A DNA stretch of 64,000 nt from Melioribacter roseus (lineage in GTDB: Bacteria; Bacteroidota; Ignavibacteria; Ignavibacteriales; Melioribacteraceae). The notes under the pieces were generated by a model. It was not told where the DNA came from, did no database searches, and saw only the letters and a list, made by a program, of their open reading frames with translations. The DNA is taken from positions 22,457 to 86,456 of the forward strand of contig DYLK01000009.1 in assembly GCA_020722065.1 (NCBI GenBank), read 5' to 3'. This document shows, one piece after another, positions 56,365-64,000 of the stretch; positions within the stretch are counted from its first letter, which is position 1, and every line of letters begins with the position of its first letter. Both the position numbers and the translations under genes were made by a program.

Positions 56365-58794
56365 ATGCCGAATGAAAGTAAATCGAAGAAGATTGTAAAA
56401 ATTATTCTCACAATAGTTGTTGTAGTTTTTTTAATTTTAAGTTCAATTGGGATTATTGGTTATTTTATGCTAACTGGAACTTTACCTCAGTACGATGGTG
56501 TAGTTTCTGTTGATAAAATTAAAGATAAAACCGAGATTTATCGTGATTCATTAGGAATTCCTTATATAAATGCAAAATCTGAAGAAGATGCAGCTTTTGC
56601 TTTGGGCTACGTTCACGCACAAGAAAGACTTTTCCAAATGGATTTATTTCGCCGAGCAGTTCAAGGAAAACTAAGCGAAGTGATGGGCGAAAAAACCATT
56701 GAATTTGATAAAATGTTTCGCACTTTTGGATTTTATAGAAATAGATTTGAATATTATAATTCTATTGATGAAAGAACAAAAAAAATGCTTTTAGCTTATT
56801 CTAATGGCGTAAATGCATTTATTAAAAATGATGATAAAAATTTTCAGATTGAGTTTACTTTACTTGGTTACGAACCAGATTTGTGGAAACCTGAAGAAAG
56901 TCTTCTGATTTCAAAATTATTGGCTTATCAATTAAATATAAGTTGGATGACAGATATTACTTTTTCCGCAATTGTTCAGAAACTTGGGGAAGAAAAAGCA
57001 AAGTTATTTTTACCAGATTTCCCAGAAAATTCCCCAACAATAATCCCAAATTATATTGCAAAAACACGGGCAATTCCAACCGAATTTCTCGCAATAAACA
57101 GAGAATTTAGAGAATATTTTGGTTTTGAGGGAAATCATATTGGTTCAAACAATTGGGTTATAAATGGGAAAATGTCAGCAAGTGGGAAACCAATTATTGC
57201 AAATGACCCACATTTAACACACCAAATACCAAATCAATGGTTTCTTGTCGTAATTAACTCGCCAACGTGGAAAGTTGCTGGAGTTACAATTCCTGGGATT
57301 CCTGGAATTGTAATCGGCAAAAACGATAATATTTCGTGGGTTTTAACAAACGTAATGGCAGATGATTCTGATTATTATCTTGAAAAAATTAATGAAACAG
57401 AAACAAAATATTTTCTAAATGGGAATTGGGAACAATTAAAATCTGTGTTCGATACTATTAAAATAAAAGATGCAAATCAAGTTGTACATAGAACTTTATT
57501 AACTCACCGCGGACCAATAATATCTCAAATACATTATGCAAAATCTCGTAAAAAGGGAATTCCACCAATTAGCATGCACTGGGTTGCAATCGATAAATCT
57601 GATGAATTAACTTCATTTTTAGAGATAAATAAAGCCAAAAATTGGGATGAATTCCAGAAAGCAGTTGAAAAATTTTCAGTTCCAGGACAAAATTTTGTTT
57701 ATGCAGATAAAGATGGAAATATTGGTTACCGTGCGGGCGTAAAATTACCAATCAGAAGTAAGAATAATCCAACATTTTTATTTGATGGAACAACAACAGA
57801 AAATGATTGGTTGGGATTTGTGCCTTTTAACGAATTGCCACAACTTTTTAATCCAACACAAAACTACATTGCAACAGCAAATAACAAAACTGTAAAGAAT
57901 TTTAATTATCATATTTCAAATTTGTGGGAACCGCATTCGCGAATTCAAAGAATTGACGAGTTGTTGAAATCCAAGCAAATTCATTCTGCAAAAGATTTTA
58001 TGAAATATCAGAATGATGTTATTTCACCTTATGCACGCGAAGTTGCTTCTGTTTTGATTGATACTCTGAAAAATTACAAATCAAAAAATAATAATGAGAA
58101 AATAGCTTCTGAATTAATGCGGAATTGGGATTTTAAAATGGATAAAAACGCTCAAATTCCCGCAATTTTTGAAGTGTTTTTGAATGAATTGATAAAAAAT
58201 TCTTTTCACGATGAACTTGGCGATGAACTTTTTACAGAATACATCACTTTGGCGAATGTCCCTTACAGAAAAATTATTGAAATTTTGCCAGATACAAACA
58301 ATATTATCTACGATAACACAAAAACACAAAAAATTGAAAATAGAAATATGATTTTCATTAAATCTTTCCAAGATGCAATTGTGAATCTTGAGAAAAAATT
58401 TGGAAAAAATATTGCGGATTGGACTTGGGGAAAACTTCACCAAATTCATTTCAAACACGCTTTTCACGGCACTTCAGATATTTTAGATAATTTATTTGAT
58501 GTTGGTCCTTTTGAAATTGGTGGGAGTGGAACTACTATTTTTAACACAGAATATTCATTCAAAAAGCCTTTTGAAAATAAATTAGGTCCTTCAATGCGAT
58601 TTATTTACGATTTTGCCAATCCCGATAAATTTTATTTCGTACTTCCAAATGGACAATCGGGGAATTTTATGTCGCAGAATTATCGAGATATGACAAATTC
58701 GTGGTTGAATGGAAATTATTATGAAATATCGACAAATTTTGAAGAAATTCGTAAAGCAGATTTCAATTATTTAGTATTACAACCAAGAGAATAA
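56365..58794 (+). CDS. penicillin acylase family (S45) Ntn-hydrolase
   Basis: 809 residues. An N-terminal hydrophobic segment (about 11-37) acts as signal or membrane anchor. The alpha-region shows YRDSLGIPYINAKSEEDAAFALGYVHAQERLFQMDL. The self-cleavage site is Gly260-Ser261 (GSNNWVINGKMSASGKP), Ser261 becoming the catalytic N-terminal nucleophile. ANDPHLTHQIPNQW follows, and GGSGTTIFNTEYSF near the C-terminus is also typical. Relatives hydrolyse amides such as acyl-homoserine lactones or N-acyl amino acids; the substrate here is unknown. It probably acts outside the cytoplasm. metF begins 3 bases after its stop. Confidence 0.92.
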   Translation: MPNESKSKKIVKIILTIVVVVFLILSSIGIIGYFMLTGTLPQYDGVVSVDKIKDKTEIYRDSLGIPYINAKSEEDAAFALGYVHAQERLFQMDLFRRAVQGKLSEVMGEKTIEFDKMFRTFGFYRNRFEYYNSIDERTKKMLLAYSNGVNAFIKNDDKNFQIEFTLLGYEPDLWKPEESLLISKLLAYQLNISWMTDITFSAIVQKLGEEKAKLFLPDFPENSPTIIPNYIAKTRAIPTEFLAINREFREYFGFEGNHIGSNNWVINGKMSASGKPIIANDPHLTHQIPNQWFLVVINSPTWKVAGVTIPGIPGIVIGKNDNISWVLTNVMADDSDYYLEKINETETKYFLNGNWEQLKSVFDTIKIKDANQVVHRTLLTHRGPIISQIHYAKSRKKGIPPISMHWVAIDKSDELTSFLEINKAKNWDEFQKAVEKFSVPGQNFVYADKDGNIGYRAGVKLPIRSKNNPTFLFDGTTTENDWLGFVPFNELPQLFNPTQNYIATANNKTVKNFNYHISNLWEPHSRIQRIDELLKSKQIHSAKDFMKYQNDVISPYAREVASVLIDTLKNYKSKNNNEKIASELMRNWDFKMDKNAQIPAIFEVFLNELIKNSFHDELGDELFTEYITLANVPYRKIIEILPDTNNIIYDNTKTQKIENRNMIFIKSFQDAIVNLEKKFGKNIADWTWGKLHQIHFKHAFHGTSDILDNLFDVGPFEIGGSGTTIFNTEYSFKKPFENKLGPSMRFIYDFANPDKFYFVLPNGQSGNFMSQNYRDMTNSWLNGNYYEISTNFEEIRKADFNYLVLQPRE

Positions 58795-58797
58795 CCA

Positions 58798-59751
58798 ATG
58801 AAAGTTATAGAACATCTTCAAAATAGAAAGGATACGGTAATATCGTTTGAAATAATTCCACCAAAACGTGGAGGAAGTATTCGTCAACTTATTGATGTTT
58901 TGGACGATTTGAAGAAATTCAATCCACCGTTTATTGATATTACAAGTCACGCCGCCGAAGTTGTTTACGAAGAAACAAAACAAGGCGATTTCAAAGTCCG
59001 AGTAAAAAGAAAACGTCCTGGGACTTTGGGGATTTGTGCGTTAATTCAACATAAATATAACATTGATGCTGTCCCGCACGTAATTTGTAATGGATTTACA
59101 AAAGAGGAAACAGAAGATTTTTTGATAGAATTACATTATTTGGGAATTGAGAATGTGCTTGCGATAAAAGGAGATGATGCCGCATTTCAAAAACCGATGA
59201 CATTCGGACGAAGTGCAAATCATTTTGCGGTTGATTTGGTAAAGCAAATTTCGAATATGAACAAGGGAATTTATCTCGAAGAATCACTTTTGGATGCATT
59301 CCCAACAAATTTTTCTGTCGGAATTGCGGGTTATCCCGAAAAACATTTTGAAGCCCCAAATCTAAAAACTGATTTATCATTTACTTCCGAAAAAGTAAAA
59401 GCTGGCGCTGATTATATCGTTACTCAAATGTTTTATGATAATCAAAAGTACATTTCGTATGTAGAAGAAGCCAAAAAAATTGGAATAAACATTCCAATTA
59501 TTCCAGGCATAAAAATAATTACATCGAAAAGTCAGATAAAATCAATTCCAAAGAACTTTTTTATCGATGTTCCAGAAGATTTGATTGATGAAATTTTGCA
59601 AGCTGACGAAAAAAATGTAATGGAAATTGGCGTTAATTGGGCGGCAAAACAAGTTGAAGATTTATTAAACAAAAACGTTCCTTCAGTTCATTTTTATATT
59701 ATGCAAAACGCAAAACCAATTAAATTATTAATGAAAAAAATCGGATACTAA
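58798..59751 (+). CDS. metF: 5,10-methylenetetrahydrofolate reductase
   Basis: 317-residue FAD-dependent TIM-barrel enzyme making 5-methyltetrahydrofolate for methionine synthesis. Seen: ISFEIIPPKRGG at the N-terminus with the catalytic Glu, LGIENVLAIKGDD, SVGIAGYPEKHFEAPN, GADYIVTQMFYD and IPIIPGIKII. It starts 3 bases after the acylase gene, and the next gene abuts its stop. Confidence 0.95.
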   Translation: MKVIEHLQNRKDTVISFEIIPPKRGGSIRQLIDVLDDLKKFNPPFIDITSHAAEVVYEETKQGDFKVRVKRKRPGTLGICALIQHKYNIDAVPHVICNGFTKEETEDFLIELHYLGIENVLAIKGDDAAFQKPMTFGRSANHFAVDLVKQISNMNKGIYLEESLLDAFPTNFSVGIAGYPEKHFEAPNLKTDLSFTSEKVKAGADYIVTQMFYDNQKYISYVEEAKKIGINIPIIPGIKIITSKSQIKSIPKNFFIDVPEDLIDEILQADEKNVMEIGVNWAAKQVEDLLNKNVPSVHFYIMQNAKPIKLLMKKIGY

Positions 59752-60741
59752 ATGCAGTTGCCAAGACCAAATTTTCGAAAAATTAAATGGGGAGTTTCGG
59801 GTTGTGGAAAAATTACCGAAAATAGTTTTGTCCCCGCAGTTCATAATTTAAAAAGAAGTCAGATAACATCAGTTTATAGCAATTCTATTGATAGGGCAAA
59901 AAGAATTGCGACAAAAAGTTTAACAGCACAAGCATTTGATGATTTTGATGAATTTCTGAAAAGTGATTTTGAAATATTATATATCGCAAGTTCAAATGAA
60001 TTACATTACGAGCAAGCTATTAAAGCAGCAAAAGCTGGCAAACACATTCTTTGCGAAAAACCAATGGCACTAAATTCCAACCAAGCCAAAGAAATGCTTA
60101 AAGTTGCAAATGAAAACAATGTTTCATTTAGGATGAATTACATTTTTCGATTTCATCCGCTCATTCAAAAAGCAAAGGAATTGGTAGATAAATCTCTTTT
60201 AGGAAGCATTGTTTCAATTAATGGTAGTTTCAATATTCACATTCCCCCCAGCACAAATTTCCGTTTTGATGCTCAAAAAGGTGGCGGAGCTTTGTTTGAT
60301 TTAGGAACTCATTTAATTGATATTTTGCGGTATTTCGGTGGTGAAATTTCAGAAATAAAAGGAATTGTAGAAAAGGAAATATACAAATCGGATGTTGATG
60401 ATTTTGTGTCGGCTATTATAAAATTTGAAAAAGGTTATTTTGGATATTTTTCTGCTTCGTTTAATACATTAAAAGCTAATAATAGAATTGAGATTATTGG
60501 ACAAAAAGGAACAATTACAATAGAAAATTTAGTTGGAAAGCCAATTGGAGTTGCAAAACTAATTATTGATATTCACGGTGAAAGACGAAAAGTGTTTCGC
60601 AAAAAAGTAAATAGATTTTTAACGATGATGAAACAAGTTCAAAAAAGTTATCTAAAAAACACAAAACCACTTTCAACTGGCGAAGATGGTTTAATTAATC
60701 TGAAATTAATGGAAAAATTGGTAGAAAATGCAAATTCGTGA
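59752..60741 (+). CDS. Gfo/Idh/MocA-family NAD(P)-dependent oxidoreductase
   Basis: 329 residues. The Rossmann domain starts KWGVSGCGKITENSFVPAV, a variant of GxGxxA/G. The catalytic-lysine motif CEKPMALNSNQAKEML is present, and the C-terminal sheet domain includes GGGALFDLGTHLIDILRYF with the usual Asp-x-x-x-His. Such enzymes oxidise or reduce sugars, inositols and related compounds; the substrate is not evident. It abuts metF and overlaps the aldolase gene by 14 bases, so a sugar-phosphate role is plausible. Confidence 0.9.
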   Translation: MQLPRPNFRKIKWGVSGCGKITENSFVPAVHNLKRSQITSVYSNSIDRAKRIATKSLTAQAFDDFDEFLKSDFEILYIASSNELHYEQAIKAAKAGKHILCEKPMALNSNQAKEMLKVANENNVSFRMNYIFRFHPLIQKAKELVDKSLLGSIVSINGSFNIHIPPSTNFRFDAQKGGGALFDLGTHLIDILRYFGGEISEIKGIVEKEIYKSDVDDFVSAIIKFEKGYFGYFSASFNTLKANNRIEIIGQKGTITIENLVGKPIGVAKLIIDIHGERRKVFRKKVNRFLTMMKQVQKSYLKNTKPLSTGEDGLINLKLMEKLVENANS

Positions 60742-61384
60742 AGAATTAGCAAAATATTGCAATAAAGTTTACCAAAGCGGTTTTGTTGCCGCTTATGATG
60801 GAAATCTTTCTGCACGTATTTCCGAAAACCGAATTTTAATAACACCTTCAGCAAAATCAAAAGGAGAAATAGAACCACAAGATTTTTTGGAGATTGATTT
60901 AAATGGAAATTTGGTGAATGGAATTGGTAAAATATCGACAGAAAATAAAATTCATCTTCTCGTTTATAAAAGAAGGAAAGAAATAAATTCCGTAATTCAT
61001 GCTCATCCAACTTTTGCCACAATTATTGCAAGTTCGCAAGTTGAAGTAAATCAACCAATTCTACCGGAAGTTTTGTTAACAATCGGTAAAATTGCAAAAT
61101 GCGAATATGCAACTCCTTCAACCGAAGAATTGCCTAAAACTATGCTTCCATTCATCGATTTTGCAAATGCTTTTCTATTAAGTAATCACGGTGCTGTTAC
61201 AATTTCAACATCAATAAAAGATGCTTTTTACAAAATGGAAAAGTTAGAGCATTTTGCTAAAATTCTGTTCCATCTTGAGTTATTGAATAAAAAAACTTTA
61301 ATTAGCGAACAAAAAATTCAAGAATTATATGCAATTGCAGAATCAACTTACAATATAAAAATTAATGAAAATAATAGGTTTTAA
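60728..61384 (+). CDS. class II aldolase/adducin-family protein (FucA/AraD-like)
   Basis: 218-residue zinc aldolase or epimerase. N-terminal YQSGFVAAYDGNLSARI resembles fuculose-1-phosphate aldolase. The zinc ligands are HAHPT (two His) and His in SNHGAVT, and a STENKIHLLVYK segment takes the place of the active-site Ser-Ser-Glu region. The substrate could be fuculose-, rhamnulose- or methylthioribulose-1-phosphate. ATG lies inside the oxidoreductase gene; the stop overlaps ddl by one base. Confidence 0.87.
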   Translation: MQIREELAKYCNKVYQSGFVAAYDGNLSARISENRILITPSAKSKGEIEPQDFLEIDLNGNLVNGIGKISTENKIHLLVYKRRKEINSVIHAHPTFATIIASSQVEVNQPILPEVLLTIGKIAKCEYATPSTEELPKTMLPFIDFANAFLLSNHGAVTISTSIKDAFYKMEKLEHFAKILFHLELLNKKTLISEQKIQELYAIAESTYNIKINENNRF

Positions 61385-62388
61385 TGAATATGTCAGAAGT
61401 TACAGTAGGTTTGTTATTGGGAGGAATTTCGAAAGAAAGGGAAATTTCATTGCAAAGTGGGAAAGCGATTTATAATGCACTTTTGGAATTAGGTTACAAT
61501 GTAATTTTAATTGATCCAGCATTAGGAAAAAATCAACACAATTCAATCGAAAAATATTTCACAGCAACAATAGAAAATCATTCAAAAGAGAAATTTTTAG
61601 AGACTTTTTCCGTTGAGATGTTCAAGTACATTGAAGTTGTATTTATTGGTTTGCACGGAACTTTGGGAGAAGATGGAGTTGTGCAATCGCTATTAGATTT
61701 GCTTGGAAAACCCTATGTTGGTTCCGATGCAATTTCGAGTGCAATAAGTATGGATAAAATGATTTCTAAAATATTAATGGAAAAAAATGGTGTAAATGTT
61801 CCAAAAGGTTTTCTGGTTAAAAAAAATCATTTTGAATTTGAAATGGTTAAAAAAAGAATTGAAATAGAATTTTCCTTCCCAATTATTGTAAAACCATCTG
61901 ATCAAGGTTCAACAATTGGACTAACTGTTTGCAACAAAATTGATGAAATAGAATCAGCTATAAATTTGGCATTTTCGGTCTCAAGTTCAGTTTTAATTGA
62001 AGAATTTATAAAAGGAAGGGAATTTACGGTTGGATTTCTTGGAGAAACAATACTTCCCGTTTTAGAAATAATTCCAGAGCACGGACTTTATGATTACGAT
62101 GCAAAATATAATTCGGACAAAACGCAATTCATTGTTCCCGCAGATATTTCAAAACAAGTAGCCGAAAATATGCAAAATCAAGCAAAACTCGCATTTCAAG
62201 CACTTGGAAATAGAGATTATTCTAGAGCAGATTTCATTTTAACTGAAGATGGAAAAACTTATTGCCTGGAAGTTAATACTTTGCCTGGTATGACAAGTCA
62301 TAGTTTAGTTCCCAAGATGGCAGAATCAATTGGAATTGATTTTCCACAACTAATTGATAAACTAATAAATTTTGCAGTAAATCGATGA
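61384..62388 (+). CDS. ddl: D-alanine--D-alanine ligase
   Basis: 334-residue ATP-grasp enzyme making the D-Ala-D-Ala dipeptide for peptidoglycan. Motifs: LLGGISKEREISLQSG, GLHGTLGEDGVVQSLLDLLG, VKPSDQGSTIGL and CLEVNTLPGMTSHSLVP. Tyr in DYDAKY favours D-Ala over D-lactate as second substrate. It starts in TAATG with the aldolase gene and overlaps the DivIC-like gene by 4 bases. Confidence 0.96.
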   Translation: MNMSEVTVGLLLGGISKEREISLQSGKAIYNALLELGYNVILIDPALGKNQHNSIEKYFTATIENHSKEKFLETFSVEMFKYIEVVFIGLHGTLGEDGVVQSLLDLLGKPYVGSDAISSAISMDKMISKILMEKNGVNVPKGFLVKKNHFEFEMVKKRIEIEFSFPIIVKPSDQGSTIGLTVCNKIDEIESAINLAFSVSSSVLIEEFIKGREFTVGFLGETILPVLEIIPEHGLYDYDAKYNSDKTQFIVPADISKQVAENMQNQAKLAFQALGNRDYSRADFILTEDGKTYCLEVNTLPGMTSHSLVPKMAESIGIDFPQLIDKLINFAVNR

Positions 62389-62663
62389 ATAAGAAAATAA
62401 AATTCATACTATACTTTTCATTTTTTTTACTTGTTATTGGATTTTTGATTATAAATGAATCTGGTTTTATTGAAAGATTTAAAAGAGAAAGTCAGCTTAA
62501 AACAATTCAAATTCAGATTGATAGTTTAAAGAATTTATCAGATTCGCTTCAAAATGAGGTCGATTCGTTAAAAACATCAAACAAAACAATAGAAAAAGTT
62601 GCCAGAGAAAAGTATAATTTCAGAAAACCAAATGAAGTCTTATTTGAAATAGAAGAAAAATGA
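62385..62663 (+). CDS. FtsB/DivIC-family septum protein
   Basis: 92 residues with one membrane helix (about 6-24), a coiled coil (about 34-70) and the DivIC end motif IEKVAREKYNFRKPNEVLFEI. Known relatives bridge FtsQ and FtsL in the divisome. Both ends overlap neighbours by 4 bases, linking division to cell-wall precursor synthesis (ddl). Confidence 0.88.
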   Translation: MNKKIKFILYFSFFLLVIGFLIINESGFIERFKRESQLKTIQIQIDSLKNLSDSLQNEVDSLKTSNKTIEKVAREKYNFRKPNEVLFEIEEK

Positions 62664-63952
62664 TGAGCGAATTTCCCCAAATTCCACTTGCAGAAAGAGT
62701 TCGTCCCGAAACGTTCGAATATTTTTATGGGCAGGAACATTTAACGGCAAAAGGCAAACCAATACGAAAAATGGTTGATGAAAAATCAATTCAATCATTT
62801 GTACTTTGGGGACCTCCGGGAACTGGAAAAACAACAATTGCTCGAATTATTGCAAAAAATACTGATGCTGAATTTTTTCAGATTAACGCAGTTTCTTCAG
62901 GAGTAAAAGATATTCGCGAAATAATAGAGATTGGGAAACGAAATCTTGATTATTTCAAAAAAACTATCCTTTTTATTGATGAAATTCACAGATTTAATAA
63001 AGCACAACAAGATTCTCTACTTGCATCAATAGAAGCGGGACAAATAATTCTAATTGGAGCAACAACTGAAAATCCTTCATTCGAAATAATTCCAGCCTTG
63101 CGTTCACGAATGCAAATCTATATTCTACAAGAACTTGGAAAAGATTCACTACTCAAAATATTAAACAATGCAATTGAAAAAGATGAATTTGTAAAGAATC
63201 TGAAAATTTCTGAAATTGATAAAAATTTTCTCCTTTTTCTTTCTGCTGGTGATGGAAGAAAATTACTGAATATTTTTGAAGCCGCTTTGCTAAGTGAAAT
63301 AAAAAATGAAGAAATTCACCTTTCTAAAGAAGTATTATCAAATATTTCTCAATCAAAATTTTATAAATATGACAAAGATGGTGAGGAACATTACAATATA
63401 ATTTCGGCATTTATAAAAAGTATTCGTGGAAGTGATCCAGATGCTGCAGTTTATTGGCTTGCTCGAATGCTTGAAAGTGGCGAAGACCCAAAATTTATTG
63501 CTCGACGTATGATAGTTTTAGCTTCCGAAGATATAGGGAATGCATCACCAAATGCATTAGTTTTAGCTGAGGCAACCTTTTCAGCTGTGGAAAAAATTGG
63601 AATGCCTGAAGCACGTATTATTTTGGCTCAATGTGCAACCTATTTGGCTTCATCACCTAAAAGTAATTCATCCTATTTGGCAATTTCTAACGCAGAACAA
63701 TTTGTTCGAACAAACGATGATTTCCCCGTTCCGTTACATCTGCGAAATTCTCCAACTGAACTTATGAAAGAAATCGGTTATGGTAAAGATTATAAATATG
63801 CACACGATTTTGCTGGGAATTTTGTTGAACAAGAATACTTACCTAAGGAAATGAAGAAAAAACAATTCTATTTCCCATCAGAAAATGGACAAGAAAAGTT
63901 ATTTAAGGAAAGGTTAGCATTTTTATGGAAAGAGAATAAGAAATACTCCTGA
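62660..63952 (+). CDS. rarA: replication-associated recombination protein RarA (MgsA)
   Basis: 430-residue AAA+ clamp-loader-like ATPase acting at stalled replication forks. PLAERVRPETFEYFYGQEHL is the family start. Walker A is GPPGTGKTT (51-59), Walker B FIDEIHRF (105-112), sensor 1 GATTENPSFEI, and arginine-finger region PALRSRM. The C-terminal RarA domain has IRGSDPDAAVYWLARMLESGEDPKFIARR. It overlaps the DivIC-like gene by 4 bases and ends 48 bases before the window edge. Confidence 0.96.
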   Translation: MMSEFPQIPLAERVRPETFEYFYGQEHLTAKGKPIRKMVDEKSIQSFVLWGPPGTGKTTIARIIAKNTDAEFFQINAVSSGVKDIREIIEIGKRNLDYFKKTILFIDEIHRFNKAQQDSLLASIEAGQIILIGATTENPSFEIIPALRSRMQIYILQELGKDSLLKILNNAIEKDEFVKNLKISEIDKNFLLFLSAGDGRKLLNIFEAALLSEIKNEEIHLSKEVLSNISQSKFYKYDKDGEEHYNIISAFIKSIRGSDPDAAVYWLARMLESGEDPKFIARRMIVLASEDIGNASPNALVLAEATFSAVEKIGMPEARIILAQCATYLASSPKSNSSYLAISNAEQFVRTNDDFPVPLHLRNSPTELMKEIGYGKDYKYAHDFAGNFVEQEYLPKEMKKKQFYFPSENGQEKLFKERLAFLWKENKKYS

Positions 63953-63954
63953 CT

Positions 63955-63982
63955 TTGACAGTTTAAAAATGCAAAATATGTA
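63955..63982 (+). promoter_or_regulatory. weak promoter candidate after rarA
   Basis: TTGACA (63955-63960) is a perfect -35, followed 16 bases later by TATGTA, a poor -10. It would serve a gene beyond the window edge. The final 48 bases hold nothing else I can name. Confidence 0.25.
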
Positions 63983-64000
63983 ACTTGTTATATATCAATG

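Noticed and set aside
56365..58794. Antibiotic (penicillin) degradation role for the S45 hydrolase
   Set aside because: Only the family is supported by the sequence. Most members act on other amides, and no beta-lactam genes are nearby.
58798..59751. SAM or cobalamin riboswitch before metF
   Set aside because: metF starts 3 bases after the acylase gene, leaving no leader. It appears to be internal to an operon.

Overview
The window is 64 kb of AT-rich bacterial chromosome, roughly one third GC by eye, and almost all of it is densely packed genes on the + strand. Only rmuC is on the minus strand. I see no insertion sequence, prophage, CRISPR array or rRNA. Several features point to the Bacteroidota/Chlorobiota/Ignavibacteriota (FCB) group: a short primary sigma factor without region 1.1, atpA-atpG not followed by atpD-atpC, zinc-independent L33 and S14, and a tRNA Tyr-Gly-Thr cluster leading into Trp-secE-nusG. 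Clear AGGAGG-type ribosome binding sites and many TTG starts fit an Ignavibacteria- or Kapabacteria-like lineage better than classical Bacteroidetes. The placement is inference from gene content.

Positions 1-5952 carry the end of atpA, atpG, ffh and an rpsP-khpA-rimM-trmD-rplS operon closed by a terminator. After a probable MqnA-like gene comes a tRNA cluster (Tyr, Gly, Thr, then rpmG, then Trp). It opens an almost unbroken superoperon from 7.5 to 37.7 kb: secE-nusG-rplKAJL-rpoBC, then str (rpsL-rpsG-fusA-tuf), S10, spc and alpha, ending at a strong terminator after rplQ. A tRNA-Gln sits inside spc between rplR and rpsE, and adk is missing between secY and map. Hairpins lie at the rplL-rpoB, rpoC-rpsL and tuf-rpsJ junctions.

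From 37.8 to 44.1 kb lies engB and then a tightly coupled run: a membrane GAF/degenerate-GGDEF protein, deoB, a 42-residue protein, a PIN-domain protein, two microcompartment vertex (EutN/CcmL) proteins, the primary sigma factor and an NlpC/P60 lipoprotein. Vertex proteins without hexameric shell genes, joined to a PIN protein and the housekeeping sigma gene, are the most unusual association here.

From 44.2 to 52.6 kb are an ABC permease with an ATPase whose catalytic motifs are eroded, an acyl-CoA carboxyltransferase, a xanthine dehydrogenase operon (FeS/FAD subunit, molybdenum subunit, XdhC) and a DUF2179/UPF0316-type membrane protein. From 52.6 to 54.9 kb is an isolated OLD-like ATPase with a degraded TOPRIM site, followed by 364 bp of gene-free DNA with palindromes. 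The rest is rmuC (minus strand), a penicillin-acylase-family hydrolase, metF, a Gfo/Idh/MocA oxidoreductase, a class II aldolase, ddl, a DivIC/FtsB-like protein and rarA.
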